This document shows positions 1 to 11,798 of a DNA stretch of 64,000 bases, in pieces. Each line of letters opens with the position of its first letter. Position 1 is the stretch's first letter. Position numbers and translations under genes: made by a program. The notes under the pieces were generated by a model that worked only from the letters and a program-made list of their open reading frames with translations, was not told the origin of the DNA and searched no databases. Source of the DNA: Humulus lupulus (taxonomy: Eukaryota > Streptophyta > Magnoliopsida > Rosales > Cannabaceae); assembly GCF_963169125.1 (NCBI RefSeq), contig NC_084798.1:195605481-195669480 (forward strand), read 5' to 3'.

Positions 1-338
1 TTGATCCCGTTGTGACTTTCCCACTAGCTTGCTCCATAGGATCACCTCGTGCGGAGTAACCTAAATATATCCACATAATGATGTGGTTCCACACATATAT
101 ATATAATGCCAAATATACCCATAACATGCCAAATTACGAAAATTTCCCTTTTAATTAGAAACGGGCCCACGTGCATATTTAATACACCTAAACATGCATA
201 TCAAGTCATATTATAATATAACTCGCATAATCATATAATGATACACATATATATCACATAACACATAATTTCCATAATTTTCCATCCTAGCCCCCTAATT
301 AAAGCCCTAAGCCTTATTACGTAATTTGGGATGTTACA
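1..338 (-). mobile_element. Family A gypsy LTR, partial (runs off the left edge)
   Basis: AT-rich sequence ending in GGGATGTTACA at 338, the terminus shared by the family A LTRs at 11393, 41457 and 50753. It matches the last ~330 bp of those copies, including the 'cccgttgtgac' block and the CATATTATAATATAA segment. It is either the 3' LTR of G1 after an internal deletion, or a separate solo LTR inserted in RT. The RT-like sequence resumes directly with TTGAT at 339-343, which would be the right-hand 5-bp target duplication of a solo LTR; its partner lies outside the window. Confidence 0.8.
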
Positions 339-800
339 TTGATCCTCAGTTGGTGATAACCAGACTGAAGATAAATCTTCGAAAACACTACCTTACCCTG
401 CAACTGGTCAAACAAGTCATCAATCCTTGGCAATGGATACTTATTCTTGATGGTCAGCTTATTTAGTTCCTAGTAGTCAATACACATTCTCAACGTCACA
501 TCCTTCCTCTTCACGAACAACACTGGTGCACCCCAAGAAAAGAAACTAGGTTTAATGAATCCCAAGTCAAGCAGTTCCTACAACCGAACCTTCAATTCTT
601 TTAATTTCACTGGTGCCATTCGATCCGGTGCCCAAGATAGTGGTTCCATTCCTGGTGCCAACTCAATAACGAACTCAATCTCCCAATGTGTGCAATCTCA
701 ATAGATCCTCTGGGAACACATCTAAAAACTCACAGACAAATCTAGTCTCTTTTGGTTCGACTGGTACAACCTTAGTGGTATTCACCATACTAGCTAGAAA
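339..800 (-). pseudogene. Ty3/gypsy reverse transcriptase N-terminal remnant (element G1)
   Basis: Read on the minus strand, this corresponds to the RT start of the better preserved gypsy copies at 43979-44428 and 62800-63150: the block before the first catalytic Asp, a KKD-like stretch, and the 'GFI.PS.SPWGAP' region. Stops and frameshifts break it throughout. RT would copy element RNA into cDNA. The palm domain with the YxDD box, RNase H and integrase are all absent because an LTR abuts at 338. Identification rests on nucleotide and protein similarity to G2 and G3 in this window. Confidence 0.75.
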
Positions 801-1420
801 TCATATGCACCCTCCTTGCAATAGGTCTCTAGCCTTTAGTGTCGAGATCATAGGAATGTGAGGCTCATTCATATTAGCCACAAATACAAACAGGTCATCT
901 CCCATAGGTTCAAAAGTCACCATCATTCTCTTACAATTTGGTTGCCCTATACTTAGCCAACCAATCCATACCCAGGATCATATCAAAATCCTCCATCGCT
1001 AACTCATTCAAATCCACAGACAACTCCCTACTATCTACTGGTAATGATCTGACCCATCTTGTAGAGACTACCCATTCCCCAGTAGGCAGCAAAGTCCCAA
1101 AGCATACAAATCACAAGGTCTACAAAGTTTGTCTATCAACCTACTAGATACAAATGAATGTATAGCATCAGAGTCAATCAATATGGTAAAAGAGGAGCCA
1201 GCGCTAGAAATATGACCTGCCACTACCGAGGGGCTAGCTTTAGCCTCCGACTGCATGAACGTGAACGCTCGAGTTGGAACCAAGTTGTCACCCCTCTTTG
1301 GTTCCTCCTTCTTTGACTGCGGGAAATCCTTCTTGAGATGTCCAACCACACCACATAGGAAACATTCCTTGGCATAGCATTCTCCTAAGCGGCATCTTCT
1401 GGACCACGCACACTCTAGAT
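801..1420 (-). pseudogene. Ty3/gypsy aspartic protease and CCHC knuckle remnant (G1)
   Basis: The minus strand encodes the retropepsin region. The active-site motif reads LIDSDAIHSF where family members have DSGATHSF, so the catalytic-loop Gly is now Asp. Upstream is a zinc knuckle ECFLCGVVGHLKKDF in which the last Cys has become Phe. Protease normally matures the Gag-Pol polyprotein and the knuckle binds element RNA; neither looks functional. An open stretch spans 1068-1529 but it is out of register with RT downstream. G2 carries the same two motifs intact at 44447-45000. Confidence 0.8.
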
Positions 1421-2300
1421 AACTTTTCCAGTTCTCACTTCCGCCCTGGCGGCCACCATGAGTACCCCTAAATCTCTTATCTGAATCGAGGGTACTAACT
1501 ATGTCTGTAGTCTTCCTATTTTTTATCACTGAGGCCTCTACCCCTACTAGAATCAGTAAACAGAGGCACTACCCTCCGAGAATCACGCCTCGTGGCACTC
1601 TCTCTCCAAATCTTGTCCTCGGTGCCCTCAGCAGTAAGGGCTTTCTATACTACATGTGCATAAGTGGTCATTCCATGCATAGAGGTAATTCTGACATCCC
1701 AAGCAATCATAGATTTTAGTCCCCGAACAAACCTTTCCTTCTTGGTCACATCGGTTGGCACCAAGTCAAAGGCGAACTTAGCCAACCTATCGAACTTCAA
1801 AGCATACTCTGTCACTGACATGTTACCCTGAACCAAATTCACGAATTCATCCATCTTCGTAGTTCAAACTGCGTCATGATAGTACTTCCCATTAAACAAC
1901 TCCTCAAACTCTTCCCAGTTCATCACAGCTACATTCCAGGTCCGGGAGACTACCTCCCACTAGATTCAGGCATCATCGCGTAGCATATACATGGCACATG
2001 CCACTATATCATTACCTGCCACCCTTATGAATTTATGGATGGAGGTGGTCATGCTCATCCACTGCTCAGCCCTAAGCAGGTTTGGGCCTCCCTCAAAAGT
2101 TGGAGGTGTTGCTTCCTAAACCTTTCATATAACGGTTCCCACCTGTTTTCAACCTATGGCTGTCCCATAACTAGTACCTCTATTGGTGTTATGGGTGGGG
2201 TAGCACTCCCTAGCAGAACCTACTTTCTTAGCTACCTGATCTTTTCTTCCTGCCTATGAAGTCTCGTTTGCATATCAGCAAACACCTGCTGCCAACCTTG
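1421..2300 (-). pseudogene. Ty3/gypsy gag (capsid) remnant (G1)
   Basis: The minus strand carries the retrotransposon Gag core. Its best segment (1645-1854) reads SVTEYALKFDRLAKFAFDLV then ERFVRGL, matching the G2 capsid at 45377-45946 (SVIEYALKFDHLAKFAMELV). Farther upstream, to about 2300, weaker similarity continues in broken frames (region of GGLVANQWMSM-like text in G2). Gag would form the cytoplasmic particle. Several stops separate the fragments, so it cannot make a full capsid. Confidence 0.75.
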
Positions 2301-2726
2301 GGAGCAGGTGGAGGGTTTTGGCCCTAATTATCATCGCTAGCCTCAATATACTATCCATAAAGTCTGTTTGATCACCTTGGACACATAGCTTCCAAGGATG
2401 TCTGCAATCAATGACGCGGATTATCAAGCAATGAAAACATATCCAAAAATCGTCCCATTGTCCAAACCAAACAAAATTGAGCATACACATGCAATAACAA
2501 TGCTAATAATAATTTCTATCACACTCACATTTAAAAACAATGCTAATAAGCATTTCTTCCATAGTCACCTAGCAATCAAGGGCCAGGCCTTATCAGTATA
2601 TTTCATGCTCCCTATTCTAGCATGCAGATGAAACATATAGATTACTTAAACAGTTAAACATGTGTTCAACAAATTAGTTACCAAACTATGAGTGGAGCTG
2701 TTCTCTACCAGCGAGCATACATATTC
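2301..2726 (-). other. G1 5' gag/leader remnant, non-coding now
   Basis: No convincing coding potential. The order of gag, leader and LTR parallels 46070-46513 of G2, including a shared 'ttaccaaa.catgagt.gagct' block near 2680-2700 (G2: 46428-46441). The stretch ends in TATTC (2722-2726), one copy of the target duplication of the solo LTR that follows. The leader resumes at 5174. Confidence 0.6.
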
Positions 2727-5168
2727 TGTAACAACCCAAAATTACTAATAAGGCTTAAGGGCCTTGGTTAGTGTGTCGGGAGGGCATAACTGGATTATGT
2801 GTGTTTTAAATGATTAAATGCATGACTATGTGATAAGAATGCTTATATGATTATTTGAATATATGAGATGCATGATTATGAGTATTAGTATGCATGTAGC
2901 CCCTGATTAGGTTATAAGGGCACATTCGTAATTTTGGCCCGTTGAGGGCATAAATGTAAATATTTGTGATAAATTGTTGAGACCACATTATTATGTGGAT
3001 ATATATTTGCAGCTTGTGACTCGAGGCGATCCTAGTGAGCGGTTTAGCGAAAAAGTCACAGTGGGGATTTATACCGGCTCGGGGGAGTCCGGGGGTATTT
3101 ATGGGAATCTGGATAATATATTGGAGACTATTTGACATTGAGGAAAATAATTGGTGATTATTAGGTGTCAGGGTTTAAGCAGTAGTTATTAGGGACACTC
3201 GAGGAAATAGCGGGAATTGGGAACAAATAACCAAAATGCCCTTGGTATGTTTAAAGGCTTAGGTTTTAATGGGAGGGCAAAATGGTCATTTGGTTTTAAA
3301 AGAGATAAGTATTAATTTGCCTTTTTACATTTAGTGGGATTTGTAGAACATAGGAGAAGCTGAAGGAAAAAGGAAGAAAAAGGAAAACATAACACATAAG
3401 CTAACTTCTTTCTCTTTCTCGGTTTGGCCATTCTTTACCATCTCTTGAGGATTTTTGGAGTTGTAATTCAGAGGAGGCTTAGGCTAAGGCTTAGAACTTG
3501 GGTCCTTGGTGAAGCTAGGAAGTTCTGCTGGAATTGAGCTCAATTAAGGTAAGGTTTAAAGACTTCTAATGAGTTTTTCTAAACTTTGTTGAGATGATTT
3601 CTAAACTTGAACTTTGGATGGAATTAAGAGAATTGAGCTTTGGGAGTTGATGAGCTAAAGGACTGGAAGGATATTAAGGGAAACCTAGGATTGGACTCTC
3701 CATTAAAGGTAAGGAATTCTGAGCTTAATTATCTGAGTTGCTGGGTTATCTCTGGATTTTCTGGTTGAGTTCTAAAGTTTTGAGTTCAAATCTTGTTTTC
3801 TTTGTTTGATGGTGCATATGGCTAAGTTTTATGTTGTTGGGTTATGTGGGGTGAGATGTAGGGGATGGTAGGCTTAATTTGGATTGTGGTTGAGGTTTGG
3901 GGGAGTTTTAGGGAGGTTTGGCTTGGGGAAAATCGAAGGAGGAAACTCAGAGTGTTGAAGGTTCTGTAAGTAGCGTTGTAACTCTAGCTTAGGGCGCTAC
4001 AGAGTTAGGCTTGAGTTTCTGGGGGATTTTGCTTCTATCTGTAGAGCTGTAGCGCCCACTTTGTGGCGCTGTAGCGCTACCCTACCTTTAGAAATGGATT
4101 TTTGGGTATTTTCTTAGGGTTTTCGCCCAGGGGCTCGGGGTTTGATTCCACCACCCCGTTTGGTGGAATTAGGGCTTCTCGAGGGGTCGGGATTGGTCCA
4201 GAGGTTAGTTTTTGGAATTGAAGTTTAGTGATGGTTCTAATCTATGGCTATGACTAGGTGTACGCTAGGGCTCAGACGGGATCATGCTTAAAGGTCAATT
4301 TCACTAATCAAAGCTATCGGAATCAAAGGTAAGAAACTGCACCTGGTTATGTGTTTGTATTGGGACTAAGAGTTCTCTATATTCATATGTTATGTCATGA
4401 TATGGTATTACGCCATGGGACATGTGATAAACAGCCTAAGAGTGCCAGAATCAATATTTGCATACAGGGCGCGGCTCGGCCACTGGTAGCTAAGGTTAAA
4501 TACATAATCACTGAGCTCGGCCTAAGCGAGCCGGAGTCAGTGGGATAATTAGAGGGTGCGGCCTAAGGGTGCCGACCCTGGATTTCGATGTGATATGCTT
4601 AATGTGGTTTAAACTAATAATTGTGACAAGTTATTATCTGAATAACTGATTGTTGGCTTGTAGAATGATATCACTGTTTATGTGAGCTGTATGACTTATT
4701 ATATATCTGATCGATGATTTGTAAATTTTCTATGCTATCTGTTATAGTTTTATTGCTGGGCCTTGGCTCACGAGTGCTACGTGGTGGGTAAAGGCAAGGG
4801 CAAGGGCAAGGTGGACCAGTCTTGAGTTGGAGAGCTTTGAGGTTGAATGTACATAGTCAGTTGATCGGTCACCACGGCCGTGGAGTGATACAGGACGGGA
4901 GAAGCCTAAATGTCTGTTTTGCCCTTAGAGTGGCCAGTACATATTTATAACTTGGAATTTTTGTAAACTGTCTTTTAAACTCTATTTCTTTTGGGATCCC
5001 ATGTACAAAATGTTTAACTATATGAAATGTAACTTTTGTAACCAAAATCTTTTAACCCCAGTTCAATTATAGTTTCAGTAACATGTTTCTAACTAAATGA
5101 CTTGATTAGCAAGTCTTGCACATTTATAAACACACAGTGCAACGGTCTTGGCTATCCAGGGCATTACA
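2727..5168 (+). mobile_element. Solo LTR, gypsy family A (TSD TATTC)
   Basis: A 2,442-bp LTR starting TGTAACAACCC and ending CAGGGCATTACA, flanked by identical 5-bp duplications TATTC at 2722-2726 and 5169-5173. No internal region is present, so two LTRs recombined and removed the coding part. It lies opposite in orientation to its host G1. It closely resembles 32808-35094 (shared 'cttggctcacgagtgctac', 'cttggctatccagggc' blocks). It carries AGCGCT-type dyads at 3970-4080. Confidence 0.93.
3970..4080 (+). promoter_or_regulatory. Phased AGCGCT dyad motifs in LTR
   Basis: Related dyad cores (AGCGTT, GGCGCT, AGCGCC, AGCGCT) begin at about 3972, 3993, 4051 and 4073, spacings of 21, 58 and 22 bp. 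Extra copies overlap at 4043 and 4065. The longest palindrome is GTAGCGCTAC at 4071-4080. Position within the LTR matches the dyad arrays of the other gypsy LTRs here. A regulatory role is inference. Confidence 0.5.
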
Positions 5169-5220
5169 TATTCAGCACGTCTTTAGGAACCATAAAGCCT
5201 TGGCAGCTCTAATACCAAGT
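5169..5220 (-). other. G1 leader with tRNA-iMet-type primer binding site
   Basis: After the TATTC duplication the G1 leader resumes. On the minus strand, TGGTATTAGAGC (5206-5217) lies 3 bp from the LTR end and matches the usual plant initiator-tRNA-Met primer site TGGTATCAGAGC with one change. The same site occurs beside the G2 5' LTR at 46499-46510. It shows that the LTR to the right is the 5' LTR and that G1 is transcribed leftward. Confidence 0.85.
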
Positions 5221-7440
5221 TGTAACACCCTACTAATCCAGGACCGTTATACTATGTGTTTAAAATGGTGCTTAACTCGTTAAGCGAGTCATTTGCCCTC
5301 AAAAGTGTAAATACGATTAAACAATGGTTTATGTGCTAAAAATTTTTGTCAAAAGAATTATACTTTTAATTAAAAAGTATAAACATATACCCAAAAAAAG
5401 TTTTAAACAAAATACAATTATAACCAAGGTTACAAAAATATCCGACCTAAATGGCAAAATTGGACTTAAACCCCAAGTCTTTCAAAATATATCTCGATCG
5501 TGGTAGCCGAGCAAGTTGAGTATGTACACACCGCCCTAAAGCCCTCCAATTCATGGCTGGTCCAATTTTCATTTGCCCTTTTCCTGCACCACAAAGCACT
5601 TGTTAGCGAAGGCCTATTAAGAAAACTCAACTAGGCAAAACAATTATTCAATTATGTATTAACATCAAATATATGCTTCACAGATTATAAATAAACTCAT
5701 ATCAACTTTCAAACAAGTTATACAACCTATGCCGAACAGATGCATACTGCACCCCCGTAGCAGCCCTGCCATAACAACCTACATTCCGCATGATTATTAC
5801 TGATTACAGACCTCTTACCTATCACACACAAACAAATATAGGACAACAAATACCACAGATACAATCACAATAACATGAATATATAATTCTAATCAAAATC
5901 GGCACACGAATATAATTGCGTTCAACAGTCGAGGCCATTGCCCTATTCATGGTGCATGTGTAGAAAATGGAACAACTCGAGTGCGATCCTTTCTCTGAGC
6001 CTTGTGGAAACCCTAGTCACAACATAAATGGTACACTTATTAAGAACTATATCTAATAACGGGCTCCAAGACTATGCCCTAGCTCTCGGGATCTCCGATT
6101 CCACTCCATCGGGTAATGGAATCGTCCCCCGAGCCCCCAAAGCCTAATTTCCAAAACCCTGAATTATTATACCCTAAAAAGGCATTAGCTACACGATGCC
6201 TTCCTAAAGGGTCACGACGCCACAAAATTCTAAGAGAAAATCCTGCTCTTGAGGAAACGTATCAGCGTTGCAGCGCTCACTACCACCGCAAAAAACCCAT
6301 AAACATGCGATTTTTCCCTGGGATTTCAGCCCTCAAAGCCCAACCAATTAGACCCAAAATAGAATTTCAACCAGTTTTATACAAAATTGAACCTCCATAT
6401 AGCTAAAACAACTCATATACAACAACAAGACACCACCAAACACACCAAAAACACCTTAAAACCGTAATTTGAAACTTTGAGTTCTAAACTCAAACCTTTG
6501 CCACAAAATCTCAAATTTAACAATCAAATTCACGATTTTTAGCTGCAATTTAATCATCTAAACATTTGTAAACTAATCCCTACCATTAGTATACCTAATC
6601 AAACACCTTAGAACCCAAAGATTTGAAAAAATTAAACTAAGACCCCAACCCTTCTTCAATAACACTTGCACCATATGAAGAACAAGAAAAGAGAATTACC
6701 TCTGCTCACAAATTCTGAAATTCCTAAGAAGAAGAGGGAGTAATCAACTCCCACTTTCACTTCCCAAGCCCTTGATTCTCCTTCCAAGTCTTCAAATTCA
6801 AAAAGTTAGACTAAGCTCCAAGTGAAGAAGGGGTAACATGAAAAAAACTAAGAGAAGAGGGAGAGTAGGGTGAACGTGTAAAGGAAAGTGCTCGACACTC
6901 GGTCCAAATTTTGTTTAGTTTAATTGTCAAAATACCATTTTGCTCCTAGCTTTAACTTAACCTCAACACTAAGCCCAAGGGCATTTTGGTAATTTAACTT
7001 AAATTCCCACTAAACCTCATATTTCACCAGTAATTCCCAATTAAATCCTAAACCTAATATTCCCAAATATTTTCCCCTAATTAATTCCATTTACCAATAA
7101 GTCCAAAAATATTAAAATATCCCAAAATACCCTAGGTTCGACCCGAGCTGAGCATTTATCCCCGTTGTGACTTTTCTGCTAAAATTGCTTGAAATGAGCC
7201 ACTCAAGTTGAATATCACAAATATATCCACATAATAATATGGTCTCAAGCATATAACACATAAAATTACAAACATACCATCAACAGGTCAAAATTACAAA
7301 AATGCCCATTTTCAACAAAAGCGGGTCTTCAAACTCATTTAATACACATAATCATGCATACTCATATGAATCACATAAATAAATTGATTCACACATAATT
7401 ACTCCACATGTCTTCCCGGCACACTAATAAAAGTACCTAA
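5221..7440 (-). mobile_element. 5' LTR of G1, family A, distal end truncated
   Basis: Starts TGTAACACCC directly beside the primer site. It has the family A order: 'cttttcctgcaccacaaagcac' (5578-), dyads near 6193 and 6214 (ACGATGC and ACGACGC, 21 bp apart), the 'cccgttgtgac' block (7160), and the terminal segment to about 7440. Instead of ending in TTACA, it breaks off after 'cacactaataaaagtacc' and runs into an oppositely oriented LTR fragment. The junction is given to within about 15 bp. Confidence 0.85.
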
Positions 7441-8200
7441 TTCTAAGTGAACCTTTTGCCGCTCAGGCTCGGGTTTAGGGACCGTGCTCGGGATTGCTTT
7501 GGGTTGTTAGCTTGGGACACAAGGTAAGAAAATTTGCTGTGCCCGTAGATTTATATTATGCTTAGTATTGTATGTGTGGTTTATATAAGAAAACTATTGC
7601 GTCATATGTGTGTGTGTGATGGAATCGGCAAGGGCCGGAGATGGCATAGGCCGGGATCGGCAAAGGCCAGAATCGGCAAAGGCACAGGATCGGCAAGGTC
7701 GGAGACGGCAAGGGTCGGGAGCGGCAAATGCCGAGATCGAAATTAAGCATGTTGAATGCAGGTCGCCAAGGTGAGAGCCTCAAAGGGAATGCCAAAGGTC
7801 GAGTACGGCGTTAAGCATGCTGAATACAGGCCGCCAGGGCGAGACCCTCAAAGGGTGTTGTACTCACCCGCTCGGTTAAGACTGTGGACTTGGTGCTTGG
7901 TAAAGCACCCTGATCAGCGAAGGCCGCTGTTGTGCTTACGTGGTGCTATGCTACTATGTTGTTGTACTTATGTGCTGATGTGTTGTTATGCTATTGTGAA
8001 TACAGATAAGAACTTGTAAATTGTTTGACGTGTTTGATTAATTATGTATCTGTTCAAGTAAATTATTATATTTTGTGCTGTGAAGTTTTCTTCCTGGGCC
8101 TCGACTCACTGGTACTCTGTGGTGTAGGTAAGGGCAATGAAAGGATCAATCAACCATGAGTTAGAGGGCATGGAGCAATACATACATGTTTGGCCTACCT
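7441..8200 (+). mobile_element. Family A LTR fragment, left part (5' half missing)
   Basis: Plus-orientation LTR sequence matching the second half of 2727-5168: 'ggtaagaaaa.tgc' (7521), then 'cctgggcctcgactcact' and 'tctgtggtgtaggtaagggcaa' (8094-8140). It stops at TACCT (8196-8200), the target duplication of the inserted family B LTR, and continues at 12482. The first ~55% of the LTR is missing at the inverted junction near 7440. Confidence 0.85.
7624..7735 (+). repeat. 16-bp tandem array (CGGCAA core) in LTR
   Basis: Seven CGGCA/TGGCA-centred units start near 7626, 7642, 7658, 7674, 7691, 7706 and 7722, a 15-17 bp period. Units vary around GATCGGCAAAGGCCGG. The array lies in the part of the LTR where related copies carry other short repeats (38335-38515, 9749-9812). 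Confidence 0.8.
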
Positions 8201-8650
8201 TGTAGAGCCCAAGAACTTTACTTAGCTAGTTAGATAGTAGTAGTAGTCGTAATAGCTAGTAATAGTTGTAGTATGTTTATTACTGTGGATTTTGGTTCAA
8301 GCCGGGACTTAGTTGGACACTCGTAGCAACATTTGTAGATTTTATAAGTTTAACCTATAGTTTAAGAATATTAATTATAACCTAAGGTTTGATTAATATG
8401 ACTGATTATGAAGATGATAATTATTATACTATAAGGTTTAGATAGACCCAATAAGATAATGACATTTGTCAAGTGCATGTTTAATGAGAAATAAAGTATT
8501 TTTGAGGAATAGTTTATTAAGAGTAATATTTGAAAATCCCAGAGTCTGCCAGCAGCTTTGAAATCGTTATTAGACTCAGTCAAAGTTGTTTACTCAATTC
8601 AAATTAGGCTGAAAAAGTATAACTACGTGTATAATATTTCAGTGTATGCC

Positions 8651-8786
8651 AATATATCGCAGCTCTAGGGGGTGATATATCGCCACACAGGGATACAAAA
8701 AATACGTAACTTCGCACGACCATTTCGACGAGCCTCGGGAATATGAGCCCAGGCGATATATCACTTATGGTAGGCGATATATCGGC
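8651..8786 (+). promoter_or_regulatory. Four phased GCGATATATCGC dyads in family B LTR
   Basis: Copies of the palindrome GCGATATATCGC, or one- to two-base variants, start at about 8651, 8672, 8752 and 8773. Spacings are 21, 80 and 21 bp. The array lies about 180-320 bp upstream of the TATA box at 8967. The other two family B LTRs have the same four-copy arrangement, so it is a family trait and probably a promoter or silencing element; function is inferred. Confidence 0.7.
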
Positions 8787-8966
8787 TCTAGGGCTGTATT
8801 TTCAAATGATTTTGAAACCGAGCTCATTTTATTCCATAAACCTCTTGATAAGCCAGAATATTTTTTACCGTGTCTTCAGCCTCTGCTGAACGATTATTCA
8901 AATGTTATTCAAGTAAAAAGCCATTATTTTATTCAAGCTAAATGAAGATCTTTTCATTCTTGAACT

Positions 8967-8978
8967 CTATAAATAGGA
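8967..8978 (+). promoter_or_regulatory. TATA box of family B LTR
   Basis: CTATAAATAGGA fits the plant TATA consensus. It is conserved on the matching strand of the other family B LTRs (48633-48644 and 58079-58089). It marks the likely U3/R boundary; transcription would start about 30 bp downstream, toward the right. Confidence 0.75.
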
Positions 8979-9748
8979 CATAGTACCCAACCATTTCTTC
9001 ATTCTTCAAGCTGAGTTCAGAGCCTACAAGCTGCTAGGTTTACTTTAGAGTGTTAAACACTTGGGTTGGGGTTATAAGCTTTATAATTATAAGCTTATCA
9101 AACACTTGGGATGTAAGATTTGTAGTGTATTTTTGTAACGCCCTACTTCCTTAGAGCCGTTACTTAGTGAGTTTTAAGACAAAACAGTGTGCAAAGATCT
9201 CGCTAACCGAGGTTTTGAAACGAAAGTGTGACTAATTAAAAGTTAAGGCTGTAATCTTAGAAAAATGCGTTGTTTCAATAAAACTCCTAATATTAAACAT
9301 TGGGATCCCAAAATAAGGTTTGAAAACTATTTACATCTTTAAATTGAGTTCACAGTTGATAAATCATAAAAATCATAGATTATTACAGCCATTTTCAAAT
9401 AAACCCCCAACCAAAGCAGTCGGGCAGGCCAAACATGTACGCGTCGCTTCACGCTCTCCGTACTCATGGTTGGTTGACTCAGTCATTGCCCTACCTGCAA
9501 CACAGAGCACCCGTGAGCCGAAGCCCAGCAAGAAAACTCATGCAGAACATAACATATGCAATGTATACAGTTTATCATAACAGATAATCCTCAAATAAAC
9601 AAGTCAACCATTAGACTAAGCAAACACGGCCATGCCGCCCCAGAGACCTTACCAAAGCCCTGGGGTATCGGTTCTCACCGCGAGGATAACTCATGTATCC
9701 CTTGGGTCCCACCCTGAATATAGCATCCCATGTGCTAGGTGTTACTTT

Positions 9749-9812
9749 CGGCCCACGGCCGCCCCGGCCTACGCCGTACTCGGCCCACGGCCGCCCCGGC
9801 CTACGCCGTACT
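9749..9812 (-). repeat. 32-bp GC-rich tandem duplication in LTR
   Basis: Two identical 32-bp units (9749-9780, 9781-9812) containing CGGCCCACGGCCGCCCC, followed by a partial third starting CGGCCC. GC content is far above the surroundings. It occupies the leader position of the family A LTR. Confidence 0.85.
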
Positions 9813-10230
9813 CGGCCCTTGCCGTTCATTTCATCATAATCACACATATAATATAACACAACAACATGCAATCAAATATTAATTCATTTAAGTCTGCACC
9901 CTAACATGTGATGCAATATAGGGCCACGCCCCGCAATCATACTATGGGCCCAAGCCCTATCCTACGGGTGTTATAGTTTTCTTACCTGAATTCCGAGCCT
10001 CCTGATGAACTAAAGCCGCGAGCACGGTCCTCAAGCACGAGCCTCACCAACAACCTAGTCACAACACACAAGAAACATCCCTCAATACTAATCAACCCAA
10101 AACCACTTCCCGGGACCAATCCCGCACTCTCGGGACCTCTAAAACCTTAAAACAACACCCCGGAGACATCCCCGAACCCCCGGAGCAAAGGCCTAAAATT
10201 GCCTAAAAATGATGCCCTGAATTTAGCCTT

Positions 10231-10315
10231 GTGCCGCGGCACCACATCCTTGTGCCGCGGCACCCATCAGTCAGAGGCTCCCTCGCCGCGGCACGAAAAA
10301 CCTGTGTCGCGGCAC
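10231..10315 (-). promoter_or_regulatory. Four phased GTGCCGCGGCAC dyads in family A LTR
   Basis: Perfect or near-perfect copies of the palindrome GTGCCGCGGCAC. CGCGGC cores start at 10235, 10256, 10287 and 10308, spacings 21, 31 and 21 bp. G2's LTRs have the same cores with the same spacing series (49752, 49783, 49805), so the phasing is inherited. Function unknown. Confidence 0.7.
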
Positions 10316-10670
10316 GCCTTCGCAGACCCAGAATTCTGGTTTTTCTCCTGCGTTTTCTCCGAGCTAAAACCTTCCCAATTCATACCAAACCAATACCCAA
10401 ACCCCAAAATCAAATCCAAACTTCATATGACCCATCTAGCAACCCATAAACATCATCAAAGCAATCAAACACACAATCAAATCCCCAAAATCCACATCCT
10501 TGATTTCAATTTCAGAAAATTAAAAACCCAAAGTTCAAACTTAAACCATGCTCAAATCTCTTAACCCATAACATAATCAAGCCTTAAATGTGTATAAATT
10601 CCTTACCTCAAGTAGAGAATCCCATCCCAAGTTCCCTTTATTCATCTCTTAAGTCTCCAAATTTCAGCTC

Positions 10671-10703
10671 CTTCTTCTTCTTCTTCTTCTTCTTCTTCTT
10701 CTT
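10671..10703. repeat. (CTT)n microsatellite
   Basis: Eleven uninterrupted CTT triplets inside the family A solo LTR. Confidence 0.95.
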
Positions 10704-11798
10704 GCCCTAACTTTCCTTCTCTTTGGTTTTTCTTCTCTTTAGTTTTTATCAAAACCAATCAATGCCAAGCCCCAAACCGTGTACCCCCTATAACCCAGCT
10801 GCCATAAATCAATTTCCCAGCCAAATGACCATTTTACCCCTCCTTGCCTAACCTTTCCCAACTAAACCTCAAGGGCACTTAAGTCCTTTTACTTCTATTT
10901 CATTTCTACCATTTTCTACCTAGAACTTGTTACTCTCAGCAGCAACTAATGGTTACCCAGGTTACTAAATCTCCAATAACCATTACCCGCTAAATCTTAA
11001 CTTAACCATAAAATTCCCGAGGTACCCCTAGGCTCCTCCCGAGCCGGGTATAGAAATCCCGTTGTGACTCCTAAGTTAAATTGCTCTCTAGGACCGTCTC
11101 GGCACGTGCATCACAAAATAACACCACACTCACGTGGTACAAATCATGGAATACAATTATCACAAATATGCCCTCGGCGGGCTAAAATTACAATTATGCC
11201 CTTCAAACACAATCAGGGCCTACATGCATACTAATACACATATACATGCGTCTCAGATAAATAAATAGTCAAATAACATGCTTTAAATCATAACCATGCA
11301 TTTAACTCATAAAATCACACATAATTCCCATCGTGCCCTCCTGGCACGCTAATCAAGGCCCTTAAGCCTTATTAGCGAATTTGGGTCGTTACAATTTTGG
11401 TTTTGAGGTATAGTTCGGTTATAAAGCAATCAAAGGTATTCCTATTCCTAGTTCATCTCTGTATATTTCCTTAGTTTTTTATAGTTTTGCTCTTCTCAAA
11501 TCCTAAGTCGGTCTTCTCTATTCTTGGTTAGGCATCTAAGTTCTTTGAACTTGAGGTTTCTTTTCGGTAAGTATATTCTCGGTGGTTTTTAGTTCATTCA
11601 TTTTCATCTCTTTTCTTTTAGAATACTCACCTCTCTATTAATGGTTTTTAGGAGTGTTCCAAAATCCCGACCTTGTTCTCATCATCCCGGTATTTTGGTA
11701 AGGAAAATAGGATAGTTCTTATGTGATATGTGCTATGTTTATTAATATGTTATGATTATGCTATAGTATGATTTTATGTGTATGATATATCTATGTTT

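Larger units (their letters stand above)
9134..11393 (-). mobile_element. Solo LTR, gypsy family A, nested (TSD ATTTT)
   Basis: A 2,260-bp LTR beginning TGTAACGCCC and ending GGGTCGTTACA, flanked by ATTTT at 9129-9133 and 11394-11398. The host LTR reads continuously across it. Orientation is minus, judged by 'agcccagcaagaaaa' (9523-9537) lying as in G2. It contains GTGCCGCGGCAC dyads (10231-10315), a 32-bp tandem duplication (9749-9812) and a CTT microsatellite. It is the youngest of three insertions in this nest. Confidence 0.93.

Noticed and set aside
9632..9871. Small open frames on both strands near the 32-bp GC-rich repeat
   Set aside because: They arise from the repeat and lie inside a solo LTR with exact target duplications.
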